The notes beneath the pieces were generated by a model, which saw only the letters and a list, made by a program, of their open reading frames with translations, was not told the origin of the DNA and did no database searches. A DNA stretch of 64,000 nt, taken from positions 1 through 64,000 of the forward strand of contig NZ_QMIG01000007.1 in the NCBI RefSeq assembly GCF_003287285.1, read 5' to 3'. This DNA comes from Phytoactinopolyspora halophila (lineage in GTDB: Bacteria; Actinomycetota; Actinomycetes; Jiangellales; Jiangellaceae). Position 1 is the first letter of the stretch, and every line of letters starts with the position of its first letter. Below are positions 18,175 through 26,106 of this stretch, piece by piece. Made by a program: the position numbers and the translations under genes.

Positions 18175-18486
18175 ATGGAACGGATCGCCCTGCACACCCG
18201 GCTGAAACCCGGCAAGGAGGAAGAATACGAGCGCGTGCACGCCGTCATCCCTCCCGAGCTCGACGCGGCGCTGCGCGACGCTGGCGTGCACGCATGGCGC
18301 ATTTGGCGCGACGGTCAGGACCTGTTTCACGTGGTCGAGGTCGAGGATTATCAGGCGATGCGCAGAACGCTGCGCGAGCATCCCGCCAACGTGCCCTGGC
18401 AGCAACGGATGGCGGAGCTGCTGGAGGTCCCCGACAGCTATGCGGGAGACGACCACGGGCTGCCGCTGGTCTGGGAGCTGCCATGA
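18175..18486 (+). CDS. L-rhamnose/L-fucose mutarotase (RhaM family)
   Basis: The 103-residue protein interconverts the alpha and beta anomers of a deoxyhexose. It has the RhaM/DUF718 pattern MERIALHTRLKPGKEEEYER and a C-terminal part with NVPWQQRMAELL. The start at 18175 is chosen because AAAGGAG precedes it; the frame is open 17 codons upstream. The stop overlaps the next start (ATGA), so translation is coupled to the aldose dehydrogenase. In this cluster it presumably supplies the anomer the dehydrogenase prefers. Confidence 0.85.
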   Translation: MERIALHTRLKPGKEEEYERVHAVIPPELDAALRDAGVHAWRIWRDGQDLFHVVEVEDYQAMRRTLREHPANVPWQQRMAELLEVPDSYAGDDHGLPLVWELP

Positions 18487-19493
18487 GTGAGATCGAGAGC
18501 GTCGGTGTGGGCCGGTGGAACACCCAGCTCACCACCCTGTCGTTCGGCGGCGCGCCGATCGGCAACCTCTACCGCGAGACCAGCGACGACGACGCGGCGT
18601 CGGCCGTCGAGGCGGCCTGGGATGGCGGGATGCGCTACTTCGACACCGCGCCCCACTACGGCCTCGGCCTCTCCGAGCGCCGGCTCGGGGCCGCCCTGCG
18701 GGACAAGCCACGCGACGCGTACACCGTGTCCACGAAGGTGGGCCGGGTGCTCGTTCCGTCGGATAACGGCCGGTCCCGCCGCGACGACGAGGGCTATGAC
18801 GTTCCCGCGACACACCGCCGGGTGTGGGACTTCAGCCGCGACGGGATCCTCCGCTCCGTCGAGCAGAGCCTGGATCGCCTGGGAATGGACCGGGTCGACA
18901 TCCTGTACCTGCACGACCCCGACGACCATTGGGAACAGGCGGTTGACCATGGCTATCCCGCTCTCGCCGAGTTGCGAGACGAAGGGGTCGTCGACGCGAT
19001 CGGAGCCGGCATGAACCAATCCGAGATGCTGGCCGATTTCGTGCGCCACACCGACATCGATGTGGTCATGCTCGCTGGTCGGTACACGCTGCTCGAACAG
19101 GGCGCGATGGACGATCTCTTGCCGCTGAGCCTCGACCGCGGGGTGCAGATCGTGGCCGTGGGTGTGTTCAATTCCGGGTTGCTGTCCCGCCCGTATCCGG
19201 AGCGGGGCGCGAAGTACAACTACGAGGAGGCCCCACCGGAGCTGATCGCCCGGGCGCAACGGATCGCCGAGCTGTGTGCCGATCATCAGACGACGCTGCC
19301 CGCTGCGGCGCTGCGGTTTCCGCTCTCCCATCCAGCCGTGGCCAGCGTCGGCGTCGGATGCCGCGACGGCCACCAGGCGCGGCGCAATCTCGAACTGTTC
19401 CAGCAGCCGGTGCCGGATGCGCTCTGGCCGGCGCTTCGCGAGGAAGGGCTGCTGCGCGGCGACGTTCCCCTACCGGCGGGAGGCAACCGGTGA
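18483..19493 (+). CDS. Aldo/keto reductase, probable L-fucose dehydrogenase
   Basis: The 336-residue TIM-barrel oxidoreductase carries the tetrad of the family. Asp and Tyr lie in YFDTAPHYGLGLSE (about 45-58), Lys in VSTKVGR (about 82), and His in LYLHDPDD (about 142). Its context is a fuconate dehydratase, mutarotase and lactonase. That points to NAD(P)-dependent oxidation of L-fucose (or D-arabinose/L-galactose) to the lactone, as in the D-threo-aldose dehydrogenase group. It overlaps its neighbours on both sides by four bases. Confidence 0.85.
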   Translation: MSEIESVGVGRWNTQLTTLSFGGAPIGNLYRETSDDDAASAVEAAWDGGMRYFDTAPHYGLGLSERRLGAALRDKPRDAYTVSTKVGRVLVPSDNGRSRRDDEGYDVPATHRRVWDFSRDGILRSVEQSLDRLGMDRVDILYLHDPDDHWEQAVDHGYPALAELRDEGVVDAIGAGMNQSEMLADFVRHTDIDVVMLAGRYTLLEQGAMDDLLPLSLDRGVQIVAVGVFNSGLLSRPYPERGAKYNYEEAPPELIARAQRIAELCADHQTTLPAAALRFPLSHPAVASVGVGCRDGHQARRNLELFQQPVPDALWPALREEGLLRGDVPLPAGGNR

Positions 19494-20335
19494 CGGGGCG
19501 AGTGGACGCGCACCACCATCTCTGGGACCCGCAACGCCGCGACTACCCGTGGATGACGGGTCCGGCGGCCCCGCTGCGGCGGCACTACGGGCTGGAAGAT
19601 CTTCGCGCCGTGACGCCGGATGCCGGTATCGACCGCACGGTGATCGTCCAGGCCGCGCACGACGCGAGCGAGACCGAGGACCTCCTCGACATCGCGGCCT
19701 CCTCGGGAGGGCTCGTCGCCGGAGTGGTCGGCTGGGTCGATCTGACCGCCAACGATCTCACCGACCAGCTCGACCGGCTCCGCGCGCGACCCGGCGGAGA
19801 TCGTCTCGTGGGCGTCCGGCACCAGGTTCACGACGAGGCGGACCCGGAGTGGCTCCTGCGGCCGGAGGTCGGCCGTGGGCTGCGGGTGCTGGCTCGTCAG
19901 GGACTCGTGTATGACCTGTTGGTCCGAGTGCGCGAGCTGCCCGCGGCATGCCGGGTGGCCCGGGAGATCGACGACCTCTCATTCGTCCTCGACCACGGCG
20001 CGAAACCCCCGATCGCCGACGGTGGCACGGAACCGTGGGCCGGCCTGGTTTCCGACCTCGCCGCATTGCCGAACGTCAGCTGCAAGGTGTCCGGGCTGGT
20101 CACCGAGGCGCAGTGGGACCGGTGGACGGTCGACGACCTCCGGCCTTACACTGACCGGCTGCTCGAGTGGTTCGGGCCACCTCGGCTCCTGGCCGGCTCC
20201 GACTGGCCGGTGTGCACCCTGGCCGCCAGCTACGCCGAGGTCTTCGCCGCCGCGCGGGCCTGCTTGTCGGACCTCTCGGATGCCGAGTCCGCGGCCGTGT
20301 TCGGCGGCACCGCGAGCCGCGTCTACTCCCTGTGA
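19490..20335 (+). CDS. Amidohydrolase, probable L-fucono-1,5-lactonase
   Basis: The start is GTG at 19490, overlapping the previous stop as GTGA. The 281-residue protein is of the amidohydrolase-2 type, with the metal-binding HHHLWDP at residues 7-13, FVLDHGAKPPIADG in the middle and GSDWPVC near 237. Members next to fucose dehydrogenases hydrolyse L-fuconolactone, and that is the inferred role. It ends the plus-strand enzyme block and converges on the GntR gene 66 bases away, with short GACGG repeats between. Confidence 0.85.
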   Translation: MTGRVDAHHHLWDPQRRDYPWMTGPAAPLRRHYGLEDLRAVTPDAGIDRTVIVQAAHDASETEDLLDIAASSGGLVAGVVGWVDLTANDLTDQLDRLRARPGGDRLVGVRHQVHDEADPEWLLRPEVGRGLRVLARQGLVYDLLVRVRELPAACRVAREIDDLSFVLDHGAKPPIADGGTEPWAGLVSDLAALPNVSCKVSGLVTEAQWDRWTVDDLRPYTDRLLEWFGPPRLLAGSDWPVCTLAASYAEVFAAARACLSDLSDAESAAVFGGTASRVYSL

Positions 20336-20401
20336 CGGGTCAGGTGACGGATCAGCGGACGGGACGGATCACCGGACGGCACGGTTACCGGACGTAACGG
20401 G

Positions 20402-21073
20402 TTAGAGGACCTGGCGCAGCCACTGCTCGACGCCCGCGATGTGCACGGTCATCCAGGATCTCGCCACATCGGGCTGATGTGACGCGAGCGCGTTGTAGAT
20501 GGCCTGATGCTCGTTGAGCGTGCGCTCGATCGCGCCGTGCTCGGTCAGACCTCGCCAGATCCGGGCGCGCTGCGTCGGTGCCGACAGCCCTTCCAAGATC
20601 GAGCTCAGCACCGTGTTGCCAGAAGCCTGGGCGATGCTCCGGTGAAACTCGAGGTCGTTGGCGACCAGCTTGTCCGCCGACGCCGTACCGTCGATCTCGC
20701 CCAGGATTCCCCGTAGCCGCTCCAGCGCGTCGTCCTCGATCCGGGTCGCGGCCATCGCCGCGGCCGCCGGCTCGATGATCCGCCGCACTTCGAAGAACTG
20801 GAGGACGGTGTCGTCTTGGTGAAACTCCACGACGAAGTTCAGCGCTTCGAGCAGCCGGGGCGAGTCGAGGCTCGTCACATAGGTGCCATCGCCTTGACGC
20901 ACGTCGAGAATATTCATCAGCGCCAGCGCCCGGACGGCTTCGCGCAACGAGTTGCGCGCCAGGCCCAGACGCGCTGCGAGTTCGGCTTCCTTCGGCAGCC
21001 GGTCGCCGGGGCGCAGCTCCCCGCTGACGATCATTTCTTTGATCTTGAGGATCGCCTCGTCCGTGACAGCCAT
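20402..21073 (-). CDS. GntR-family regulator, FadR/FCD type
   Basis: The protein has 223 residues from ATG 21073, with GGGAGGG upstream; the open frame continues to 21196 but that part reads as non-coding. The N-terminal winged helix (about 1-70, LRPGDRLPKEAELAARLGLA, SLREAVRALALMNIL) is followed by an all-helical FCD domain (about 85-215). The FCD domain has metal/ligand residues such as FHRSIAQASGN. FCD regulators commonly sense sugar acids, so a fuconate-pathway intermediate is a plausible effector. It sits between the enzyme block and the transporter and probably represses both. Confidence 0.88.
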   Translation of the reverse strand: MAVTDEAILKIKEMIVSGELRPGDRLPKEAELAARLGLARNSLREAVRALALMNILDVRQGDGTYVTSLDSPRLLEALNFVVEFHQDDTVLQFFEVRRIIEPAAAAMAATRIEDDALERLRGILGEIDGTASADKLVANDLEFHRSIAQASGNTVLSSILEGLSAPTQRARIWRGLTEHGAIERTLNEHQAIYNALASHQPDVARSWMTVHIAGVEQWLRQVL

Positions 21074-21098
21074 ACCGGACGCATCCCTCCCACGAGAG

Positions 21099-21115
21099 AT
21101 CGGATGTCTCACATC
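21099..21115. promoter_or_regulatory. Probable autoregulatory GntR operator
   Basis: GATGT (21103-21107) and ACATC (21111-21115) form a 5-3-5 dyad about 30 bases before the regulator start. The wider string ATCGGATGTCTCA differs by one base from 16755-16767 in the cluster promoter. Confidence 0.5.
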
Positions 21116-21292
21116 AAGGACAGTATGCCATTCATATCGCGCCGTCACCGCTATAGCTCCCGGCGGCCACCCGCGGGCACCGGACGACGTCGGCACGTCG
21201 AGCCATATCGATCCACTATTCCAGCACGCGGCGTACGCCGTCGAGTTTCGGGTGCATTACGGCCATTGACACTCGAACTCATGCCGATACGA

Positions 21293-21306
21293 TCGGATTC
21301 ATCCGA
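21293..21306. promoter_or_regulatory. TCGGAT inverted repeat before the sugar transporter
   Basis: TCGGAT (21293-21298) faces ATCCGA (21301-21306) across two bases, 60 bases before the GTG start of the ATPase gene. The hexamer is shared with the other two candidate operators of the cluster, so it may be a third GntR site. Confidence 0.45.
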
Positions 21307-21366
21307 CGTCTAGCTCGGATACGCCACAGCGAAACGCGCCACGAACGGGAACGAACGGGAGCTCGC

Positions 21367-22887
21367 GTGACCGACCACCTGCTTGAGATCGACGGGGTCA
21401 GCAAAGGATTCCCCGGCGTACAAGCGCTGTCCGGCGTCCATCTGCAGCTGGACGCCGGAGAGGTCCATGCGCTGGTCGGCGAGAACGGCGCCGGCAAATC
21501 GACCCTGATGAAGATCCTGGCAGGGATCTATCAGGAGGATTCGGGAACCATCCGTGTCAACGGCAGGCCGGTCCACATCGACAGTCCCCGCACCGCGCAG
21601 AACTTGGGCATCAGCATTATCCACCAGGAACTGTCGCTCATGCCCGACCTGACGATCGCCGAAAACATATACATCGGACGGGAGCGACGCCGCGGACTCG
21701 GATTCTTCATGGACGACCGTGACCTGAACCGGCGTGCGGGCGCGTTGTTCGACCAGCTGGGCATCTCGCTCGATCCGCGCACGAAGGCGGGTGACCTCCT
21801 GGTGGCGCAGCAGCAGGTGGTCGAGATCGCCAAGGCGATGTCCTTCGACGCCCGAATATTGATCATGGACGAGCCCACGGCCGCGCTGACCGATTCGGAG
21901 ACGGAAACCCTGTTCGGCCTGATCCGTGACCTGCGGCAGCACCATACCGGCATCATCTACATCTCCCATCGCCTGGAAGAGCTCACCGCCATCTCGGACC
22001 GCATCACCGTCCTGCGCGACGGCTCGTACATCGACACGCTGGCCACACCCGACACCGACCTGCGCCACGTCATCGCCTTGATGGTCGGCCGCGAGATCAA
22101 GGGTGAGACCCGCCCGGCAGTACCCCGAGAGACGCGGCCCACGGCGCTCGAAGTCACCGGGCTCTCGACCAAGAGCCTTCTCAAAGACGTCAGCTTCGAC
22201 CTCCGCGAGGGCGAGATCCTCGGTTTCGCCGGCCTCATGGGCGCTGGCCGCACCGAAGTGGCACGCGCCATCTGCGGTGCGGATCGGCCCGACCATGGAG
22301 ATATCACCGTGCACGGCCAGCCGGTGAAGATCAAGAGCCCGTCCGACGCCGCGCGCCTGGGCATCGGGTACCTGTCCGAAGATCGCAAGCGCTTCGGCCT
22401 GATGCTCGACCAGGACGTTGGCTTCAACATCTCGATCTCGTCGATTCCCAGCTACACCAACGCCGTCGGCCTCGTCCGGGACAACCAGGTCCGCCAGACC
22501 GCGCGGCACCACGTCGAGTCACTCAAGGTCAAGACTCCGAGCATCGCGCAGCAAACCACCAACCTCTCCGGAGGGAACCAGCAGAAGGTGGTCATCGCGA
22601 AGTGGCTGGCCCGCGACTGCGACATCTTGATCTTCGACGAACCCACCCGCGGTATCGACGTCGGAGCCAAGGAAGAGATCTACGACCTCCTGACAACCCT
22701 GGCAGACCAGGGGAAATCCATCATCATGATCTCGTCGGAGCTGCCCGAGATCCTCCGGCTCTCGCACCGCATCGTCGTCATGTGCGAGGGGCGGGTCACG
22801 GGAGTACTCGACAACGCTGACGCCGACCAGGAGATCCTCATGGATTACGCCACTCGAGCCGGAGCACATGGAGGCATGACGGTATGA
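21367..22887 (+). CDS. Sugar ABC transporter ATP-binding protein (RbsA/XylG type)
   Basis: The 506 residues carry two fused ATPase domains. The first has Walker A GENGAGKS near residue 39 and a Q-loop region with IIHQELS; its Walker B reads ILIMDEP, and its signature region (KAGDLLVAQQQ) is atypical. The second has a degenerate Walker A (GLMGAGRTE) with signature LSGGNQQK and DILIFDEPTRGID. An asymmetric pair is normal for the CUT2 class. The start is GTG with GGGAG upstream, and the stop overlaps the permease start by four bases. The likely cargo is the sugar handled by the adjacent fuconate-pathway enzymes. Confidence 0.92.
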   Translation: MTDHLLEIDGVSKGFPGVQALSGVHLQLDAGEVHALVGENGAGKSTLMKILAGIYQEDSGTIRVNGRPVHIDSPRTAQNLGISIIHQELSLMPDLTIAENIYIGRERRRGLGFFMDDRDLNRRAGALFDQLGISLDPRTKAGDLLVAQQQVVEIAKAMSFDARILIMDEPTAALTDSETETLFGLIRDLRQHHTGIIYISHRLEELTAISDRITVLRDGSYIDTLATPDTDLRHVIALMVGREIKGETRPAVPRETRPTALEVTGLSTKSLLKDVSFDLREGEILGFAGLMGAGRTEVARAICGADRPDHGDITVHGQPVKIKSPSDAARLGIGYLSEDRKRFGLMLDQDVGFNISISSIPSYTNAVGLVRDNQVRQTARHHVESLKVKTPSIAQQTTNLSGGNQQKVVIAKWLARDCDILIFDEPTRGIDVGAKEEIYDLLTTLADQGKSIIMISSELPEILRLSHRIVVMCEGRVTGVLDNADADQEILMDYATRAGAHGGMTV

Positions 22888-23918
22888 AGCCGGTAGAGAC
22901 GGCCGAGCGCACCCCCGAGGCGGGGCCCGAAGCCGCGAACGGAGGCGCAACCCTCGGCACGTCACGCGGATTCCTGCGCAAGCAACTTCAGCAGATCCTG
23001 GCCTTCGCCAGCTTGATCGTGCTCGTGGGCTTCTTCGCCCTGGCCAACAGCAACTTTCTGACCTGGTCCAACATGATGGGCATCCTGGTGTCCACAGCAG
23101 TGATCGGGATCCTGGCGTTGGGCACCACCTACGTCATCATCACCGGGGGCATCGAGCTGTCCCTCGGTACCGGGATGACGCTCTCGGCCGTCATGACCGG
23201 CGTCTTCTTGGCGAACCTCGGATTGCCACTCGTCGTGGGCGTCCTCGGAGGAATCATGGTCGGAGCCTTCATCGGCTTCGTCAACGGATTCAACGTCGCC
23301 ATCCTGAAGATCCCGCCGTTCATCGCGACGCTCGCCATGATGCTCATCGCGGAGGGCCTGGCTCTGGTGATCTCGGGCACCGCACCGATCTACTTCACCG
23401 ACGTCCCCGGGTTCACGAGCATCTCGCAAGGCACGCTGATCCCGGGGGTCAACGTCCCCAACGCGGTGATCATCCTCATCGGGCTGACAGCCGTCGGCGC
23501 GATCATCCTGAACAAGTCCGTTCTCGGCCGGTACACGTTCGCGATAGGCAGCAACGAAGAGGCCGCGAGGATCTCCGGCATCAACATCCGGAAGTGGAAG
23601 ATCCTCGTCTACACGCTGTCGGGAGCGTTCATGGGGATCGCCGGTGTGGTGCTCGCCGCGCGGCTGAACTCCGCACAACCATCCCTCGGCGTCGGCTACG
23701 AACTCCAGGCCATCGCCGCCGTCGTCATCGGGGGTACGTCTCTTCAAGGCGGCAAGGGCAGCATCGTCGGCACGCTCATCGGTGCCTTGATCGTGGGAAC
23801 CGTCACCAACGGCCTGCGGATCATGTCGATACCCCAGGAGTGGCAGACCGTCATCATCGGCCTCGTCATCCTCGTCGCCGTCTACACCGACATCCTCCGG
23901 CGCCGCAGACAGAGCTGA
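22884..23918 (+). CDS. Sugar ABC transporter permease (RbsC type)
   Basis: The 344-residue protein has about ten hydrophobic segments between residues 35 and 340 and the CUT2 permease pattern (AVIGILALGTTYVIITGGIELS and GKGSIVGTLIGALIVG). The N-terminal 30 residues are hydrophilic and cytoplasmic. It is translationally coupled to the ATPase gene through ATGA and is followed by the binding protein gene after 61 bases. Confidence 0.92.
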   Translation: MKPVETAERTPEAGPEAANGGATLGTSRGFLRKQLQQILAFASLIVLVGFFALANSNFLTWSNMMGILVSTAVIGILALGTTYVIITGGIELSLGTGMTLSAVMTGVFLANLGLPLVVGVLGGIMVGAFIGFVNGFNVAILKIPPFIATLAMMLIAEGLALVISGTAPIYFTDVPGFTSISQGTLIPGVNVPNAVIILIGLTAVGAIILNKSVLGRYTFAIGSNEEAARISGINIRKWKILVYTLSGAFMGIAGVVLAARLNSAQPSLGVGYELQAIAAVVIGGTSLQGGKGSIVGTLIGALIVGTVTNGLRIMSIPQEWQTVIIGLVILVAVYTDILRRRRQS

Positions 23919-23979
23919 TCGCATCCACCGGCACCACATACGGCACGACATCCACGCATCACACAACACGGGAGCGCAC

Positions 23980-24975
23980 ATGAGCATGAACCATACGACG
24001 AGACGCCGGTCACTCGGGCTGGCCGGCATCATGATGGCCGGGATCCTCCTGGCCGCCTGCGCCGACGACGACACGACCGCGTCCGACGATTCGGCCGGCG
24101 ACGGCGGGTACGACATCGCCCTCGTGTCCAAAGGGTTCCAGCACCAGTTCTGGCAGGCCGTGCAGCAGGGTGCCGAGGAGGCAGCCGACGAGTTCGGCGC
24201 CGAGATCACGTTCGAGGGCCCCGACTCCGAGTCCGAGGTCGCCCAGCAGATCGACATGCTCCAGTCCGCCCTGGACCGCAGTCCTGATGCCATCGGGTTC
24301 GCCGCGCTGGACAGTCAGGCGGCTGCGCCTCTCATGGACGAGGCGGCCAACCGGGACATACCCGTGGTGGCATTCGACTCCGGCGTCGACAGCGACGTTC
24401 CGCTCGCCACCGCCGCCACGGACAACCGCGCCGCGGCGGCGCTCGCCGCGGAGAAGATGGTGGAGCACATCGACGGCGAAGGGAAGATCGCCCTCATCGT
24501 TCATGACCAGACCAGCGTCACCGGCGTCGAGCGCCGTGACGGTTTCGTCGAGTACATCGAGGAGAACGCGCCGGACGTCGAGATCGTCTCGGTGCAGTAC
24601 GGCGGTGGTGACCACCTCGAATCCACCAACCTCGCGACCGCGATTCTCGAAGGTAACCCCGACCTCGACGGGATCTACGGTTCCAACGAGGGCTCGGCCA
24701 TCGGCGTCATCAATGCCGTCGAAGAGCTCGGGATGGCCGGGGATCTCACTATCATCGGCTTCGACTCCGGACAAGCGCAGATCGATGCGATCCGCGACGG
24801 CACCATGACCGGCGCCATCACCCAGAACCCGATCGGCATCGGCTACGAGACGGTCAAGGCGGCCGTGATGGCCCTGGAGGGCGAGGAACTTCCCGAGACC
24901 ATCGACACCGGATACTTCTGGTACGACTCCTCCAACATCGACGACGAGGAGATCCAGGAAGTGCTCTACGAGTAG
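23980..24975 (+). CDS. Sugar-binding lipoprotein (RbsB/periplasmic-binding type)
   Basis: The 331-residue protein has a lipoprotein signal peptide (basic RRRS, hydrophobic stretch, lipobox LLAAC with Cys near residue 27) and a type I periplasmic-binding fold. Fold marks are ALVSKGFQHQFWQAVQQGAEE, PVVAFDSGVDSDVPLA, IYGSNEGSAIGV and TIIGFDSG. It delivers sugar to the permease and ATPase encoded just upstream. GGGAG precedes the ATG. L-fucose or a related sugar is inferred from the neighbours; ribose-type sugars remain possible. Confidence 0.9.
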   Translation: MSMNHTTRRRSLGLAGIMMAGILLAACADDDTTASDDSAGDGGYDIALVSKGFQHQFWQAVQQGAEEAADEFGAEITFEGPDSESEVAQQIDMLQSALDRSPDAIGFAALDSQAAAPLMDEAANRDIPVVAFDSGVDSDVPLATAATDNRAAAALAAEKMVEHIDGEGKIALIVHDQTSVTGVERRDGFVEYIEENAPDVEIVSVQYGGGDHLESTNLATAILEGNPDLDGIYGSNEGSAIGVINAVEELGMAGDLTIIGFDSGQAQIDAIRDGTMTGAITQNPIGIGYETVKAAVMALEGEELPETIDTGYFWYDSSNIDDEEIQEVLYE

Positions 24976-25034
24976 AGCATCCAAGGAGGGCACGGAGGCA
25001 CAAGGGCACGGGGCACGAAGGCACGGGGGCACGG
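24962..25034 (+). terminator. Hairpin at the binding-protein stop, then GGCAC-rich repeats
   Basis: TGCTCTA (24962-24968) pairs with TAGAGCA (24973-24979) across the stop codon. From about 24987 to 25034 a GGGCACGG-like octamer recurs five or six times. The rest of the 229-base gap up to the convergent DUF2344 gene shows no gene. The hairpin has no T-run, so it is a weak terminator candidate. Confidence 0.45.
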
Positions 25035-25204
25035 TCCACGGCGTCTACTGGTCCGGGCGGGGCAGCCGCGCGTTCACCCGGGGGCAGCTCGGGGAACGGC
25101 GCGTGCGGCTCGGCCTGGTACCAGCACGCCGTGCTCGATGGTGACCGTGATGGATCGCCGGAAGGGCACCCTAGCGCGCGGGCAATCGATTGCTCACGCG
25201 TGCG

Positions 25205-25990
25205 CTACAGCGGGGGCGGCTTCAGTATCTCCGCCTCGGCATCCCATGTGCCCTGTGCCAGACGGGTGACTCGCGGCGGTGCCGGTGCCTCGAACTCGGC
25301 CACCACACGTAGCGCGCCGAGCATCTCTTCGGGCCGGACGGTGGGCTCCTGATGCTCGATGACACATCGGATGGCCGGCGCATCCGCATCCGCGCCCTCG
25401 TCCGTGACCATGTCGGCGTACAGCACCGCGCCGCGTGCGTCGAGCGACCTCGTTCCCTTCTTCGTCAGCCGCTCGACCGCGACGGACTCGGCCGCGAGGA
25501 ACGCGTCGAGTGCCCGGCCGACGGCACCCGCCTCGGCGCCAGGCAATGCGATCTCCCACCACGACGCCGCCAACCACGACGCCAGGGACGACGCCCTGGA
25601 CGGCAGCTGGGACGGTGACCGGGAATCAACTTGATCGGCGTCGGCCTCGGCGACGGTGATGACGTCGAGCCCCGGCGGGAGTGCATCGTCGAGGGCAGAA
25701 CGGACCTGTTCCGGGGCGCACCAGTCGGTCAGCGAGATCTCCAGATACTCGGCTTCGCTCGCACAGCCCGTGGGCGCGGCCCCGATGAACGACACCTTCG
25801 GGTGCGGGGTGAACCCGTGCGAATAGGCCACCGGCACCCCGGCACGGCGCACCGCGCGTTCGAACGCGCGCTGGAAGTCGCGATGGCTGGTGAACCGCAG
25901 CCGCCCCCGCTTGGCGAACTGCACCCACATCTTCTGCACGGCCGGGCGCTGGTCACGGTCGGGCACGGCCTGCTTGACGCGCGAACTCAC
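25205..25990 (-). CDS. TIGR03936/DUF2344 family protein
   Basis: The 261-residue protein has the N-terminal signature of this family (QFAKRGRLRFTSHRDFQRA, GVPVAYSHGFTPHPKVSF). In Streptomyces and relatives it is encoded next to a radical SAM protein and then RNase E and rplU. Here those neighbours are missing: an amidase gene lies upstream and the fucose-type cluster lies where rne and rplU would follow. The function is unknown. The middle section (SPSQLPSRASSLASWLAASW) is a variable linker. Confidence 0.88.
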   Translation of the reverse strand: MSSRVKQAVPDRDQRPAVQKMWVQFAKRGRLRFTSHRDFQRAFERAVRRAGVPVAYSHGFTPHPKVSFIGAAPTGCASEAEYLEISLTDWCAPEQVRSALDDALPPGLDVITVAEADADQVDSRSPSQLPSRASSLASWLAASWWEIALPGAEAGAVGRALDAFLAAESVAVERLTKKGTRSLDARGAVLYADMVTDEGADADAPAIRCVIEHQEPTVRPEEMLGALRVVAEFEAPAPPRVTRLAQGTWDAEAEILKPPPL

Positions 25991-26020
25991 GCAGCCCAGC
26001 CTAGCCCGGACGGTCCGGGC

Positions 26021-26103
26021 TGACCGGGGCAGCTGGGGTCCGGGCTGGTCAGGCAGGCTGGGGTCCGGAGTAACCGGGGCAGCTGGGGTCCGAGCTGGTC
26101 AGG
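26021..26103. repeat. 33-bp direct repeat with a partial copy between
   Basis: Copies at 26021-26053 and 26071-26103 differ at two positions and share GGGGCAGCTGGGGTCCG. A shorter copy of the CTGGGGTCCG part lies between. The array fills the gap between the amidase stop and the DUF2344 start on the minus strand. No hairpin terminator is evident. Confidence 0.8.
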
Positions 26104-26106
26104 TAG

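Noticed and set aside
25035-25204. A possible remnant gene on the minus strand before DUF2344
   Set aside because: A frame of about 40 codons exists but shows no recognisable motif or ribosome binding site.
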